The notes under the pieces were generated by a model. That model was given only the letters and a program-made list of their open reading frames with translations, searched no databases and had not been told where the DNA came from. From NCBI GenBank assembly GCA_020632925.1, contig JACKER010000032.1, forward strand, positions 1-64,000: a stretch of DNA of 64,000 nt. Direction: 5' to 3'. This DNA is from Alphaproteobacteria bacterium (GTDB taxonomy: Bacteria; Myxococcota_A; UBA796; GCA-2862545). Shown here piece by piece: positions 15,488-23,371 of the stretch (position 1 is the stretch's first letter; every line of letters starts with the position of its first letter). The position numbers were made by a program, and so were the translations under genes.

Positions 15488-16321
15488 TCAGGGCGCGCAG
15501 GCCACCAGCTCCGGCCCGAGGTCCCAGGTCTTGACGATCGTGGACAGCCCGGGCTGGCCGCCGCAGACCTCGGCCGCCAGGTCCTCCGCGTCCTTCCACC
15601 GGTCGACGTACTCCGCGTTGAGCACGGCCTTGTCGGCGTCCACGAAGGGCCGGTTGCGCTGGCACTCGTCGTACGCGTAGCACTCCTCGTTCACGGCGTA
15701 GTCGAACCAGTCGACGAGCGTCTTGACCTGCTCCACGTCGTTCTTCAGCGCGATCCCGAGACCGCGCGCGTGCGCCTCGTCGGCCAGGAAGCGGTTGTAG
15801 TCCAGCTGCTCGGTGGCGGAGAGCCCGAACCCGTTGTTCTCCTGGTACGCGGTGACGTTGTCGGGCTCGATGCCGTCGCACCCGAGCTGCACCGCCAGGT
15901 CCATGCGGTCCGTCATGATCGCGCGGACGCGGGGATCGGTGTGGTCCACCCAGCGCTCGTCGGGCCAGCCGTCGAGCCCCTTGCCGACGACCTCCTCCGG
16001 GAACGCGTCCGCGTCGGGGCGCCAGGGCTCGTAGGACCCGGCGGAGAAGTAGCAGAGCAGCAGACGCCCGTCGCCGTGCACCGTCGCCACGTCCTGCTCG
16101 TCGATGCGGAACAGGTCGAGGTCGTACACGTCCACGTCCCACGTCAGGTCGTGCTGGCCCGTGAGCTGCCACTGCCAGGTGGCGCCCGTCGTGATGGGGA
16201 TCGCCTCGCTGGGCTCGGGGTCGCCGGGGCGGTACGGGACGCAGCGCTCGCCGTCGCGGACCTCGCCGTCGTCGCAGCGGTCGCTCCCACCACACCCCGT
16301 CAGGACCACCCACCAGAGCAA
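15488..16321 (-). CDS. GH114-like (endo-alpha-1,4-polygalactosaminidase/TM1410 family) lipoprotein
   Basis: 277 aa. The TTG start is supported by GGAGG and gives MLWWVVLTGC, a lipobox with Cys at residue 10. The mature part has the TIM-barrel motifs of GH114: ITTGATWQWQLTG, LLLCYFSAGSYE, the IMTDRMDLAVQLGCDGIEPD core with acidic catalytic candidates, and GIALKNDVEQVKTLVDWFD. Relatives hydrolyse galactosaminogalactan-type exopolysaccharide. It is divergent from the phospholipase-like gene with only 40 bases between the starts. Confidence 0.85.
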   Translation of the reverse strand: MLWWVVLTGCGGSDRCDDGEVRDGERCVPYRPGDPEPSEAIPITTGATWQWQLTGQHDLTWDVDVYDLDLFRIDEQDVATVHGDGRLLLCYFSAGSYEPWRPDADAFPEEVVGKGLDGWPDERWVDHTDPRVRAIMTDRMDLAVQLGCDGIEPDNVTAYQENNGFGLSATEQLDYNRFLADEAHARGLGIALKNDVEQVKTLVDWFDYAVNEECYAYDECQRNRPFVDADKAVLNAEYVDRWKDAEDLAAEVCGGQPGLSTIVKTWDLGPELVACAP

Positions 16322-16361
16322 GGAGGACCTCCCTCCGCTAGGCTTATCCCGCGGAGGTTCG

Positions 16362-17552
16362 ATGCTCGCGGCGCTCGTGACCGCTGCCGCCCTGGCGTGC
16401 GGCCAGACCACCCACGTCACGATCGCGCTGTGGGCGCTCGATCGCGTCGAGGACCCGGAGCTCGCCGCCCTCGTGCGCGATCCCGAGGTCCGCGCCGCGC
16501 TGATCTCGGGCGCGATGTTCCCCGATGGCGGGTACAGCCCGCTCGTGAACCACCCGTACGGCGAGATCGCGCACTGGGAGCCCTTCCAGCTCGCGCTGCT
16601 CGACACGCTCGTCGACCGGGGACCCACCTTCGAGGGCGACGACCGCAAGCGCGTGGCCTTCCTGCTGGGTCTCGCGGCCCACGGGATCGCGGACCAGGGG
16701 TTCGACGCGGCCTACCTCACGCGCGCCGACACGGAGGACGCGGGCGCGCCGCGTGCCGAGAGCGCGGACACGGAGACGGACGTGGCCTTCGCCGGGGAGG
16801 TCGGTGGGCTGCTGGTCGAGGAGCGGTGGGTGCCCTACGACGAGCTGATCCCGGTGTTCGCGAGCCAGGGCATCGATGTCGACCAGGACACCATGGAGCT
16901 CGGGATGGCGTCGCTCGACCTCGCCATCCTCTACGTGGCGAACGCCGGCGAGCTGCCCGATCGGGTCGCGCAGGCCCACCAGAACTGGCCGTGGGCGACG
17001 AGCCACCTGACCGACCCCAGCGTCCCGGGCTCACCGGCGCTGCTGCAGGACGTGGTCGCTCGCTACTGGGAGGTGCTCTGGCGACGGCTCCGCCAGCTGC
17101 CCGTGGACGACCGCTTCGTGCTCGCGGTCTGGCCCGGGCCCTACGACGTGCCGCAGGACGCGCTCGTCTCGGTGGTGTTCGGGCGGGCGCTCGACGAGGC
17201 GACCATCGAGGCACCCGGCGTGGTGTCGGTGTCCGCGGACGGAACGCCGCTCGGCGTCGAGCCGTGGATGTACTACGGCCAGGCCAGCAACGTGCTCAAC
17301 GTCCGCCCGACCGACCCCTGGGTCGCCGACAGCGCGCACGACCTCACCGTGGCGGCCGGGGTCACGACCTTCGACGGCTGGACGTTGCCCGCGGACCTGG
17401 TGCTGACCTTCTCCACGGGCGCTGCCCCGGCGGATCCCTCGGTGACCGGGGATCCGTCGGGGTGCGGCTGCGCCACGGGCGGCGCCCCGGGATGGGCGGG
17501 GCTGCTCGCGGCGTGGGCGTGGCTCAGGCCTCGGCGGCGCTCGCGCAGCTGA
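16362..17552 (+). CDS. Secreted zinc-dependent phospholipase C-like protein with MYXO-CTERM-like tail
   Basis: 396 aa. Short signal MLAALVTAAALA, then a Zn_dep_PLPC (PF00882) domain: CGQTTHVTIALWAL, HPYGEIAHWEPFQLALL and LLGLAAHGIADQGFDAAY, with His and Asp zinc ligands. A beta-sandwich (Big-like) segment follows at about 275-365. The end SGCGCATGG, a short hydrophobic helix and RPRRRSRS has the organisation of MYXO-CTERM sorting signals, which direct proteins to the cell surface in Myxococcota. GGAGG lies 4 nt before the ATG; TAGGCT at 16339-16344 may be the -10 box. Its 3' end overlaps the convergent DksA-type gene by 29 bases. Confidence 0.88.
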   Translation: MLAALVTAAALACGQTTHVTIALWALDRVEDPELAALVRDPEVRAALISGAMFPDGGYSPLVNHPYGEIAHWEPFQLALLDTLVDRGPTFEGDDRKRVAFLLGLAAHGIADQGFDAAYLTRADTEDAGAPRAESADTETDVAFAGEVGGLLVEERWVPYDELIPVFASQGIDVDQDTMELGMASLDLAILYVANAGELPDRVAQAHQNWPWATSHLTDPSVPGSPALLQDVVARYWEVLWRRLRQLPVDDRFVLAVWPGPYDVPQDALVSVVFGRALDEATIEAPGVVSVSADGTPLGVEPWMYYGQASNVLNVRPTDPWVADSAHDLTVAAGVTTFDGWTLPADLVLTFSTGAAPADPSVTGDPSGCGCATGGAPGWAGLLAAWAWLRPRRRSRS

Positions 17553-17859
17553 CACACAGCCGCGTGTGGGGCAGGGCCTCCAGCCGGCGCTCGCCGATGT
17601 CGCCACCGCAACCCTCGCAGGTCTCGTAGCTACCGTCGGCGATGCGCTCGAGCGCCACCCGGATCTCGCGGATCTCGGTCAGCGCTGCCTCCTCCAGCCC
17701 CTCGAGGACCTCGTCCGCCGAGACGAACGCGACCACGTCCTCGAAGTCGGCCTCGAGGCGACCGTCCTGCCCGCGCAGGTGACTCGCGATCTTCGCCTCG
17801 CGCCCGATCAGCGCCCGGAGGCGCTCCTCGAGGCGGGCACGGGCGGCCGCTGCGGACAT
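17524..17859 (-). CDS. DksA/TraR-type zinc-finger protein
   Basis: 111 aa. The C-terminal CEGCGGDIGERRLEALPHTR then LCVSC is the C4 zinc finger of the DksA/TraR family, preceded by a coiled-coil region with acidic residues (FEDVVAFVSADEVLEG). These proteins enter the RNA polymerase secondary channel and modulate initiation with ppGpp. The start is TGATG-coupled to the CBS protein gene upstream, so the two are probably made together. Confidence 0.9.
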   Translation of the reverse strand: MSAAAARARLEERLRALIGREAKIASHLRGQDGRLEADFEDVVAFVSADEVLEGLEEAALTEIREIRVALERIADGSYETCEGCGGDIGERRLEALPHTRLCVSCASAAEA

Positions 17860-18275
17860 CAGTACTGCTCCAACATGTAGCGGATGACGTCGGTGGTCGT
17901 GACCATGCCGACGAGGTTCTCGTCGTCGTCGATCACCGGCAGGCCGTGGAACATGCCCTCGGCGAAGATGGCGACGGCGTCGCGGACGGTCTGGTTCTGA
18001 CGCAGGGTGACCGGGTACTTCTGCATCAGGTGCTCGATCGAGATGGTGTGATCGAGCACGGCGTCCACCTGGCGCTCGTCGGTGTCGACCTGGTAGGTCG
18101 CCTTGAGCAGATCCGTCGCGGACAGGATGCCGAGCAGCTTCTTGCCGCTGACGACCGGGACGTGGTGGAACTTGCCGGCCATCATCGTCGCCTTGACCTC
18201 CGACAGCTTCTGTCCGACGTGAACGGTCTGGACCTCGGGCGTCATGATCTTGGTGATGGACACATTGCGCTTCAT
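17859..18275 (-). CDS. CBS-domain pair protein
   Basis: 138 aa, two CBS domains and nothing else: SITKIMTPEVQTVHVGQKL to GILSATDLLKAT, and ISIEHLMQKYPVTL to GMVTTTDVIRYM. Such stand-alone pairs bind adenine nucleotides and act as energy or redox sensors. ATG 18275 has GGAGG 6 nt upstream, better than GTG 18287. Its overlap with a DksA/TraR-type gene suggests a stress or growth-rate role (inference). Confidence 0.92.
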   Translation of the reverse strand: MKRNVSITKIMTPEVQTVHVGQKLSEVKATMMAGKFHHVPVVSGKKLLGILSATDLLKATYQVDTDERQVDAVLDHTISIEHLMQKYPVTLRQNQTVRDAVAIFAEGMFHGLPVIDDDENLVGMVTTTDVIRYMLEQY

Positions 18276-18401
18276 TCGGGCCTCCACAGGGCATGGGTAA
18301 ACAGCAACGGACGTGCCAACCAGGATCCGGTGATCCCGGGCGTTGAATCGTGGGTGGTGGGTGGCTCACCCCGGATCGCTGTGTCTTTTCGCCCCGACGT
18401 G

Positions 18402-18407
18402 TAGGAT
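18402..18407 (+). promoter_or_regulatory. Putative -10 box, leaderless start
   Basis: TAGGAT ends exactly 6 nt before ATG 18414. Confidence 0.5.
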
Positions 18408-18413
18408 GGCGGC

Positions 18414-19385
18414 ATGTCGGACGCTCCCGATCGCTGGACCGAGACGCTGCTCCGGGCCCTGGAACCGGACGAGCACGACTTCCAGGAGTTCAAGAGCAGC
18501 GGCTACGTGGTGGACGAGTCGGGCGAGCTGCGGTCCACCTTCGTGCACGAGCTCTCGAAGCAGGTGGGGGCGTTCGCGAACGGCGGGGGCGGCCGGCTCT
18601 TCCTGGGCATCGACGACGACGGCGACGTGGACGGCGGGATCCCGACCTCGTTGCGCGGCGGCACCCGCGCCTGGCTCGAGGACATCGCGCCGCACGCCGT
18701 CGATCCGCCGCTGCAGGCCTGCAACGTGTTCGAGGTACGCCCCGAGCTCGCGGACTCCGACATCCGCCCGGGCCACGCGGTCTACGTCATCGACCTCCCG
18801 GGGTCGGACCGTGCGCCGCACCAGTCGCGCGACCACCGGTACTACCTGCGCATCGCGGGCAAGTCGCGGCCGATGGGCCACGTCCATGTCCAGGACGTTC
18901 TCCGGCGCACGCGGTACCCGCGCCTGCAGCTCTCCCGGTTGGCCCCCTTCGGCGACGCGGAGCTCGACGAGTCCGATCCGCGCGGGCCCCGCGCCTTCGT
19001 CCAGCTGCGGGCCTTCGTCGCCAACCCGGGACGCACGCTCGCGAGCCACGTCGGCGTGGAGCTCGTCGTGCCGCGGCCGTTCTGCGGGACGGAGGTGGTG
19101 CGGCGGATGCGGGCCGCGGGGGAGACCATCCAGAGCCAGTCGCCCGGATGGATCACCTTCTTCCGGTACCACGGGGTCCCGGTGTTCCCGACCCAGGAGG
19201 TCTACGTCCAGTCCGTCTGGATCTCGCTGCACCGGAACAACGTGGCGCTGCTGCGCTCGGGCGCCGCGATGGACTGCGTGATCTACGCCGACGACGCCCA
19301 GCCGGTGAGGGTCTCCAGGGAGCTGCGGGCCTTTCAGGTGGTCCAGCGGGCGCTCCTGTGGGTCGAGGCCGCCCTGACCCGGTGA
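18414..19385 (+). CDS. AlbA_2 (Schlafen-type) domain protein
   Basis: 323 aa, cytoplasmic. The N-terminal half matches the Schlafen AlbA_2 fold: DEHDFQEFKSSGYVVDES, KQVGAFANGGGGRLFLGIDD, then YYLRIAGKSRPM. These domains are putative nucleic-acid binding modules in regulators and defence proteins. The C-terminal half (about 170-323) is a beta-rich domain without a recognised family. It stands alone with a probable leaderless promoter. A defence role is possible but no partner gene supports it. Confidence 0.82.
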   Translation: MSDAPDRWTETLLRALEPDEHDFQEFKSSGYVVDESGELRSTFVHELSKQVGAFANGGGGRLFLGIDDDGDVDGGIPTSLRGGTRAWLEDIAPHAVDPPLQACNVFEVRPELADSDIRPGHAVYVIDLPGSDRAPHQSRDHRYYLRIAGKSRPMGHVHVQDVLRRTRYPRLQLSRLAPFGDAELDESDPRGPRAFVQLRAFVANPGRTLASHVGVELVVPRPFCGTEVVRRMRAAGETIQSQSPGWITFFRYHGVPVFPTQEVYVQSVWISLHRNNVALLRSGAAMDCVIYADDAQPVRVSRELRAFQVVQRALLWVEAALTR

Positions 19386-19413
19386 TGAAACCGCTGCCCG
19401 CGGGCGGCCACGA

Positions 19414-19419
19414 TACGCA
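19414..19419 (+). promoter_or_regulatory. Putative -10 box, leaderless start
   Basis: TACGCA ends exactly 6 nt before ATG 19426. The last base deviates from the usual T. Confidence 0.35.
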
Positions 19420-19425
19420 CCCGGC

Positions 19426-19800
19426 ATGCTCGATCTGCCTCGTGTCCTGATCGTCGATGATGTCGACCTCGTCCGGAGGGCGGTCGGTCGCGCCCTCAAG
19501 GGCCGATGTGTGGTGGACGAGGCCGGCGACGGACCCACCGCCCTCGCGCTGCTCGAGGACCGCCCCTACGATCTGGTGCTGCTCGACATGAACCTCGATC
19601 AGGTCACGGGTCGCGAGGTCTACGAGCGGGTCGTGCGGACCCACCCGCATCACCTGGGCGAGGTCGTGTTCGTCTCGGGCGGCTTCGGCACGGCCGAACG
19701 GACCTGGATCGAGGAGCAGGGCCTGCGCTGGGTGGTCAAGCCCATCACCACCGACATCGTGCGCGCGATGGTGGGGGAGCTGCGCCTCGAGGTGAGATAG
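19426..19800 (+). CDS. Single-domain response regulator
   Basis: 124 aa, only a receiver domain. Acidic pair DD at 11-12, phospho-acceptor Asp54 in LVLLDMN, switch Ser in VFVSGG and the conserved Lys in VVKP. With no output domain it likely acts by protein contact or in a phosphorelay. No histidine kinase is adjacent; the nearest is the hybrid kinase at 53330-54766. It precedes the SGNH hydrolase by 19 bases, which may be co-transcribed. Confidence 0.93.
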   Translation: MLDLPRVLIVDDVDLVRRAVGRALKGRCVVDEAGDGPTALALLEDRPYDLVLLDMNLDQVTGREVYERVVRTHPHHLGEVVFVSGGFGTAERTWIEEQGLRWVVKPITTDIVRAMVGELRLEVR

Positions 19801-19819
19801 GAGGCCCGCGGGAGGCGCG

Positions 19820-20689
19820 ATGTTCTGGGCGTTGGTCGCGTGCAGCAGCGGAGAGGGGGACACGGAGCCGACGGTCCCCACGGTCCCCCTCGACCCGGAC
19901 GTGCAGAGCGTGTGGCCGGCGAGCTTCCCGCCGGCCGAGGCGGCGCGCTTCGTCGCGTTCGGAGACAGCATCACGCGCGGCTACGGCATCGACAACGAGG
20001 CCAACACGTACACCGAGCTGCTGCTGCACAACAACGACGGCAAGTGGCCCGACTTCGCCGGCGACGACCTGACGGCGCGGTTCGGCGAGCTCGAGGTGTT
20101 CGACGTGAGCCGTGACGGCGCGACGGCGCCGACCGTCATCTCCGGTCAGCTGCCCCAGCTCGAGACGCTGCTCGGCGCGAGCGTGTCCGGACCCACCATC
20201 GTCGTCGGCACCGTCGGCGGCAACGACACCCTCGACGCCATCTTCTCGGGTGACCTCGACGCCGCCACCGACGCGTTCATGGCCGACCTGCAGGTCATCA
20301 CGGACTTCTTCCTGGACCCGGTCCGCTTCCCGGACGGGACCTACCTCGCCATCGCCAACGTCTACGACCCGACCGACACCACCGGCCAGGTCGACGAGTG
20401 CTTCTTCGGGCTCGACCTGTCGGCGCTGCAGGACGACTTCGATCGGTTCAACGACCGCACGCGCGAGGCGGCGATCCGCAACGGCTGGGCCTGGGTCGAC
20501 CTGCGCGGGCACTTCGTGGGCCACGGGTTCCGCTACGACGAGGACGGGTTCTGGGCCGACGCGGACGATCCGACGCTGTGGTTCCAGGGCGACTGCATCC
20601 ACCCGAACGTCCGCGGCCACCACGAGGTGCGCCGGCTGTTCCTCTCCGCGCTGGATGGCCAACAGCTTCCCCTGGTGATCTCCGAGTGA
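19820..20689 (+). CDS. SGNH/GDSL-type hydrolase lipoprotein
   Basis: 289 aa. Signal MFWALVAC, lipobox Cys at residue 8, the shortest in the window; GGGAGG precedes the ATG. The catalytic blocks are clear: FGDSIT (Ser), VGGND (Gly/Asn) and CIHPNVRGHHEV (Asp/His region). Members hydrolyse esters of lipids, sugars or peptidoglycan. An Asp/Thr/Pro-rich linker follows the lipobox. Likely anchored facing the periplasm or the cell surface. Confidence 0.9.
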   Translation: MFWALVACSSGEGDTEPTVPTVPLDPDVQSVWPASFPPAEAARFVAFGDSITRGYGIDNEANTYTELLLHNNDGKWPDFAGDDLTARFGELEVFDVSRDGATAPTVISGQLPQLETLLGASVSGPTIVVGTVGGNDTLDAIFSGDLDAATDAFMADLQVITDFFLDPVRFPDGTYLAIANVYDPTDTTGQVDECFFGLDLSALQDDFDRFNDRTREAAIRNGWAWVDLRGHFVGHGFRYDEDGFWADADDPTLWFQGDCIHPNVRGHHEVRRLFLSALDGQQLPLVISE

Positions 20690-20692
20690 CCT

Positions 20693-20712
20693 TGCACGAA
20701 CGCTGCACGAAC
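20693..20712 (+). promoter_or_regulatory. Paired direct repeats upstream of the DUF1361 gene
   Basis: TGCACGAAC occurs at 20693-20701 and again at 20704-20712, an 11-bp period, about one helical turn. This is compatible with a direct-repeat regulator site. Nothing else supports it. Confidence 0.3.
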
Positions 20713-20764
20713 CCAGCGCGGTCGGTGCGCGATCGCCGCGGCAAGCTGGGTCCTGGAGGTGGCG

Positions 20765-21382
20765 GTGTCGCGCACGTGGGTGGGAGCCGTTGCGGGCTCG
20801 GCGCTGTTGGTCGTAGGGGTGCTGGTCCGCAGCTACCTCGCACACGCCTGGCCCTGGCTGGTCTACAACCTGGCGCTGGCCTGGGTCCCCGTCGTGCTCG
20901 GGGCGGTGGTCGCCCGCTGGCCCGACCGGGGTTGGTGGCTCGCGCCGGCCTGGTTCGCCTTCCTGCCCAACGCGCCCTACCTCCTGACGGACCTCGTCCA
21001 CCTGAGCCCGCGCAGCCCGGTGCCGTTCTGGTTCGACGCGGCGCTGCTCGGTGGGGCCGGAGCGCTCGGGCTGTGGCTCGGCGCCGCCAGCCTGGCGCAG
21101 GTGGCGGAGGTCCTCGAGGAGCGCGTCGGACGCGCGGCCGCGTGGTGCCTGCGGCTGTCGGCCCCCGTCGCCTGCGGGTTCGGGATGTACCTCGGCCGCT
21201 TCCTCCGCTGGAACTCCTGGGATCTGGTGGTCCGGCCCGACGACGTGCTCCGCGACGCGCTGGCGCCGCTCCTGGCCCCGAGCGCCCACGCGGACGCCTG
21301 GGCGTTCACCGCGACCTTCGGCGCTTCCTTCCTGTGCGCCGTGCTCGTGGTGCGGCTTCCGGCCCGTCCGGCGGTGCGATAG
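20765..21382 (+). CDS. DUF1361 membrane protein
   Basis: 205 aa with about six transmembrane helices. The block WFAFLPNAPYLLTDLVHL and the segment MYLGRFLRWNSWDLV are characteristic of DUF1361, an inner-membrane family of unknown function. GTG 20765 is chosen because GGAGG lies 5 nt upstream; GTG 20759 is possible. It precedes the tandem Cys-rich lipoprotein genes with their own TAGCCT promoter-like box. Confidence 0.88.
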   Translation: MSRTWVGAVAGSALLVVGVLVRSYLAHAWPWLVYNLALAWVPVVLGAVVARWPDRGWWLAPAWFAFLPNAPYLLTDLVHLSPRSPVPFWFDAALLGGAGALGLWLGAASLAQVAEVLEERVGRAAAWCLRLSAPVACGFGMYLGRFLRWNSWDLVVRPDDVLRDALAPLLAPSAHADAWAFTATFGASFLCAVLVVRLPARPAVR

Positions 21383-21403
21383 CCTGCCGACGAGGAGCCG
21401 ACG

Positions 21404-21901
21404 ATGCTGCTGCTGGTGGCGTGGGCATGCGGAGGGGGCGCGAGCGACCCCGTCTGCGACCAGTACGTGAGCTGCGCGGGCACCTTCACCGAGCAGTTCG
21501 CGGCCGAGGCCGAGGCGCAGTACGCCCGCGAGGGCTCCTGCTTCCAGGGCTACGAGGTCGAGGAGTGCTCGGCGCAGTGCGAGGAGCTCCTGCTGGAGGC
21601 CTGGTGGGCGAGCGGGGCCGACGAGCCCAGCTGCGACCCCGCACCCCTGGGGATCGACGCGGGCATCACGCTGGAGGCGTTCACGGAGGCCTACCTCGAG
21701 CGGTTCTGCGAGGTCTGGTCGGCGTGCTCGGGCGACCCCGATCCCTGCGCCAACCTCCAGGGAACCGGCACCACCACGGGGGTGGAGTGCAACTTCCGCC
21801 CCGACATCGCGCAAGCGTGCCTCGACGGGGACTGGGTCTGTGACGAGAGCCTCGGCTTCCCGAGCGTTCCCGCCGTGTGCGCGGACGTGTGCGCCCCGTG
21901 A
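21404..21901 (+). CDS. Tandem Cys-rich lipoprotein 1
   Basis: 165 aa. Signal MLLLVAWAC, Cys at residue 9; TAGCCT at 21379-21384 and GAGGAG upstream. The mature protein has 12 Cys, with the block VCDQYVSC, EAEAQYAREGSCF, CSAQCEE, SCDPAPLG and then ERFCEVWSACSG. It is the first of three paralogues sharing this spacing, so a disulfide-stabilised helical fold is likely. No known family is recognised. Confidence 0.8.
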   Translation: MLLLVAWACGGGASDPVCDQYVSCAGTFTEQFAAEAEAQYAREGSCFQGYEVEECSAQCEELLLEAWWASGADEPSCDPAPLGIDAGITLEAFTEAYLERFCEVWSACSGDPDPCANLQGTGTTTGVECNFRPDIAQACLDGDWVCDESLGFPSVPAVCADVCAP

Positions 21902-22389
21902 TCACGTGGTGGCTCTGGACGGCCTGCGTCCCGGTCCGCGAGACCTGCGACGCCTGGATCGACTGCGCCGCGTCCATCTCCGAGGAGGCGGAGATCGAGG
22001 CCGAGGCCCGCTACGGCAGCAACGGGAGCTGCTTCGCCGCGAGCGGACGGTCCGGCTGCGTTCGGTCCTGCGAGCAGGAGATGCTCGGCGTCTGGGCGCT
22101 GCACCGGGGAGAGTCCCCGGCGTGCGACCCGAACGAGCTCGGGCTCGGGCAGGGGCTGGACGCCGAGACCTGGGTCCAGGGCTTCGTCGACGCCTACTGC
22201 ACGTCCTGGGAGGTGTGCAACGACTCCGGGTGCCCCGTCTTCGAGCCCGACGACATGCCTTGCCCGGACTTCGATCCCGCGCTTGGTGAGGCCTGCCTGG
22301 CGGAGGTCCCGTGGACGTGCAGCGGCGCCGCTCCGGAGGGGCAGTCCTTCCCCATCGTTCCGATCACCTGTGGCAGGGTATGCGGGTAG
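21898..22389 (+). CDS. Tandem Cys-rich lipoprotein 2
   Basis: 163 aa, GTG start overlapping the previous stop (GTGA). Signal MITWWLWTAC, Cys at residue 10. It aligns along its length with the first paralogue: TCDAWIDC, EAEARYGSNGSCF, GCVRSCEQE, ACDPNELG, DAYCTSWEVC and a C-terminal ITCGRVCG. Identity is modest but the Cys positions are kept, so the duplication is old. Function unknown. Confidence 0.8.
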   Translation: MITWWLWTACVPVRETCDAWIDCAASISEEAEIEAEARYGSNGSCFAASGRSGCVRSCEQEMLGVWALHRGESPACDPNELGLGQGLDAETWVQGFVDAYCTSWEVCNDSGCPVFEPDDMPCPDFDPALGEACLAEVPWTCSGAAPEGQSFPIVPITCGRVCG

Positions 22390-22407
22390 GGGGCCGGGGA
22401 GTGCGCC

Positions 22408-22725
22408 ATGTGGATCTGGTTGGCGTTGGTGGGCTGCGAGCAGGGTGATCCGGTCTGTGATCAGTACGTCGAGTGCTCCCGCTCGCTGTCCGAGCAGGAC
22501 GAGGCCGAGGCGGAGGCGCAGTACGGCCGGGGCGGGAGCTGCTTCGTGTCGGGCTCGGACACCTGCGGCGACGAGTGCGCCGAGCGGCTGACGCTGGCGT
22601 GGAACCAGTTCGGCTTCGCGGCCTGCGACCCTCGCGGCTCGGGTCTCGTGAACGGCGGCGGCGGGGGCTCGGGGGTCGATCCGGAGCCGCGCTCCACCAG
22701 CACGACGACCACCTCTCCTCCGTAG
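22408..22725 (+). CDS. Tandem Cys-rich lipoprotein 3, shortened
   Basis: 105 aa. Signal MWIWLALVGC, Cys at residue 10. It keeps the first half of the family (VCDQYVEC, EAEAQYGRGGSCF, CGDECAE, ACDPRGSG) and is closest to paralogue 1. The second Cys half is replaced by a poly-Gly run and a Ser/Thr/Pro tail (STSTTTTSPP). It may be a truncated but still exported member, or a gene in decay. Confidence 0.75.
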   Translation: MWIWLALVGCEQGDPVCDQYVECSRSLSEQDEAEAEAQYGRGGSCFVSGSDTCGDECAERLTLAWNQFGFAACDPRGSGLVNGGGGGSGVDPEPRSTSTTTTSPP

Positions 22726-22729
22726 ACGG

Positions 22730-23203
22730 TCAGAGCACCAACCACAGGGCGGCGAGCAGGCCCACGGCCATGACGCTGACCGCCGCGACCAGCGCGGTGC
22801 CCACCGCCCACGGCAGGGCGCTGCGGGCGGGGGCCTCCGGCGTCCACCCGACGTTGACCAGCGAGATCTCCTGGGTCGGGTGTGCCTCCTCGGGGATCTC
22901 TTCCCGCTCGGAGAGGTCGATCCGCTGCGGGGGCAGCGAGTTCCGCTCGGTCGCCGGCATGCCGGTCGCCTCGACGCCCAGCTGCGATCGCAGCGCGAAG
23001 AAGCGGTCGATGGAAGGCCCATCGCCGTCGCCGGTCGGTGCCGGCGGGCTCCCGTGCTCCGAGCCGGGTCCGTCGGGACCGTCATCCACGAACGTGATCG
23101 GTGCTCCCTGGAGATCCATGAGGATCTGGTCGACGGCGTTCCCCTCCAGCGCCGACACCACGGAGTTCGGGAGCTGAGTCGAGACGTGCGGGTCACCAGC
23201 CAT
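22730..23203 (-). CDS. C-tail-anchored acidic protein
   Basis: 157 aa from ATG 23203, with GGAGG 5 nt upstream. The N-terminal 130 residues are acidic and Pro-rich with no motif. A single hydrophobic helix at the very end (AVGTALVAAVSVMAVGLLAALWLVL region) predicts tail anchoring with the bulk in the cytoplasm. The gene at 41959-42471 has the same architecture. Convergent with the Cys-rich lipoproteins. Confidence 0.7.
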   Translation of the reverse strand: MAGDPHVSTQLPNSVVSALEGNAVDQILMDLQGAPITFVDDGPDGPGSEHGSPPAPTGDGDGPSIDRFFALRSQLGVEATGMPATERNSLPPQRIDLSEREEIPEEAHPTQEISLVNVGWTPEAPARSALPWAVGTALVAAVSVMAVGLLAALWLVL

Positions 23204-23371
23204 GGTCACCTCCCATCGCAACCTGCCGGGTTGGCCACCATCAGACCCTACCACCCCATAGGGGTCTCCCGGGTCCGGTACCGGTTACAATCACCACAAG
23301 CCGGGCTTACAAGCCCTATCAGGGATTCCCCTACACGCGTTTCGGGGGGATCGTGACTCGGAGCGTTACCG
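23204..23371. other. Intergenic region with inverted repeats
   Basis: It separates the end of the export operon from the tail-anchored protein. It contains GGGCTT-AC-AAGCCC at 23302-23315 and CCCC-ATA-GGGG near 23253-23263. The first could be a terminator-like hairpin for the upstream minus-strand operon, but there is no T-run. Confidence 0.35.

Noticed and set aside
16321..16361. Terminator between the GH114-like and phospholipase-like genes
   Set aside because: The genes are divergent here, so the GGAGG and TAGGCT sequences are start signals, not a terminator.
18414..19385. Defence island around the AlbA_2 protein
   Set aside because: Neighbours are a receiver domain, CBS and DksA-type proteins; no nuclease, methylase or other defence gene is present.
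23282..23287. GTAACC on the minus strand as a third ECF promoter for the tail-anchored protein gene
   Set aside because: No GGA or CGAA-like -10 occurs after 16 nt, so it does not match the divergent RiPP pair.
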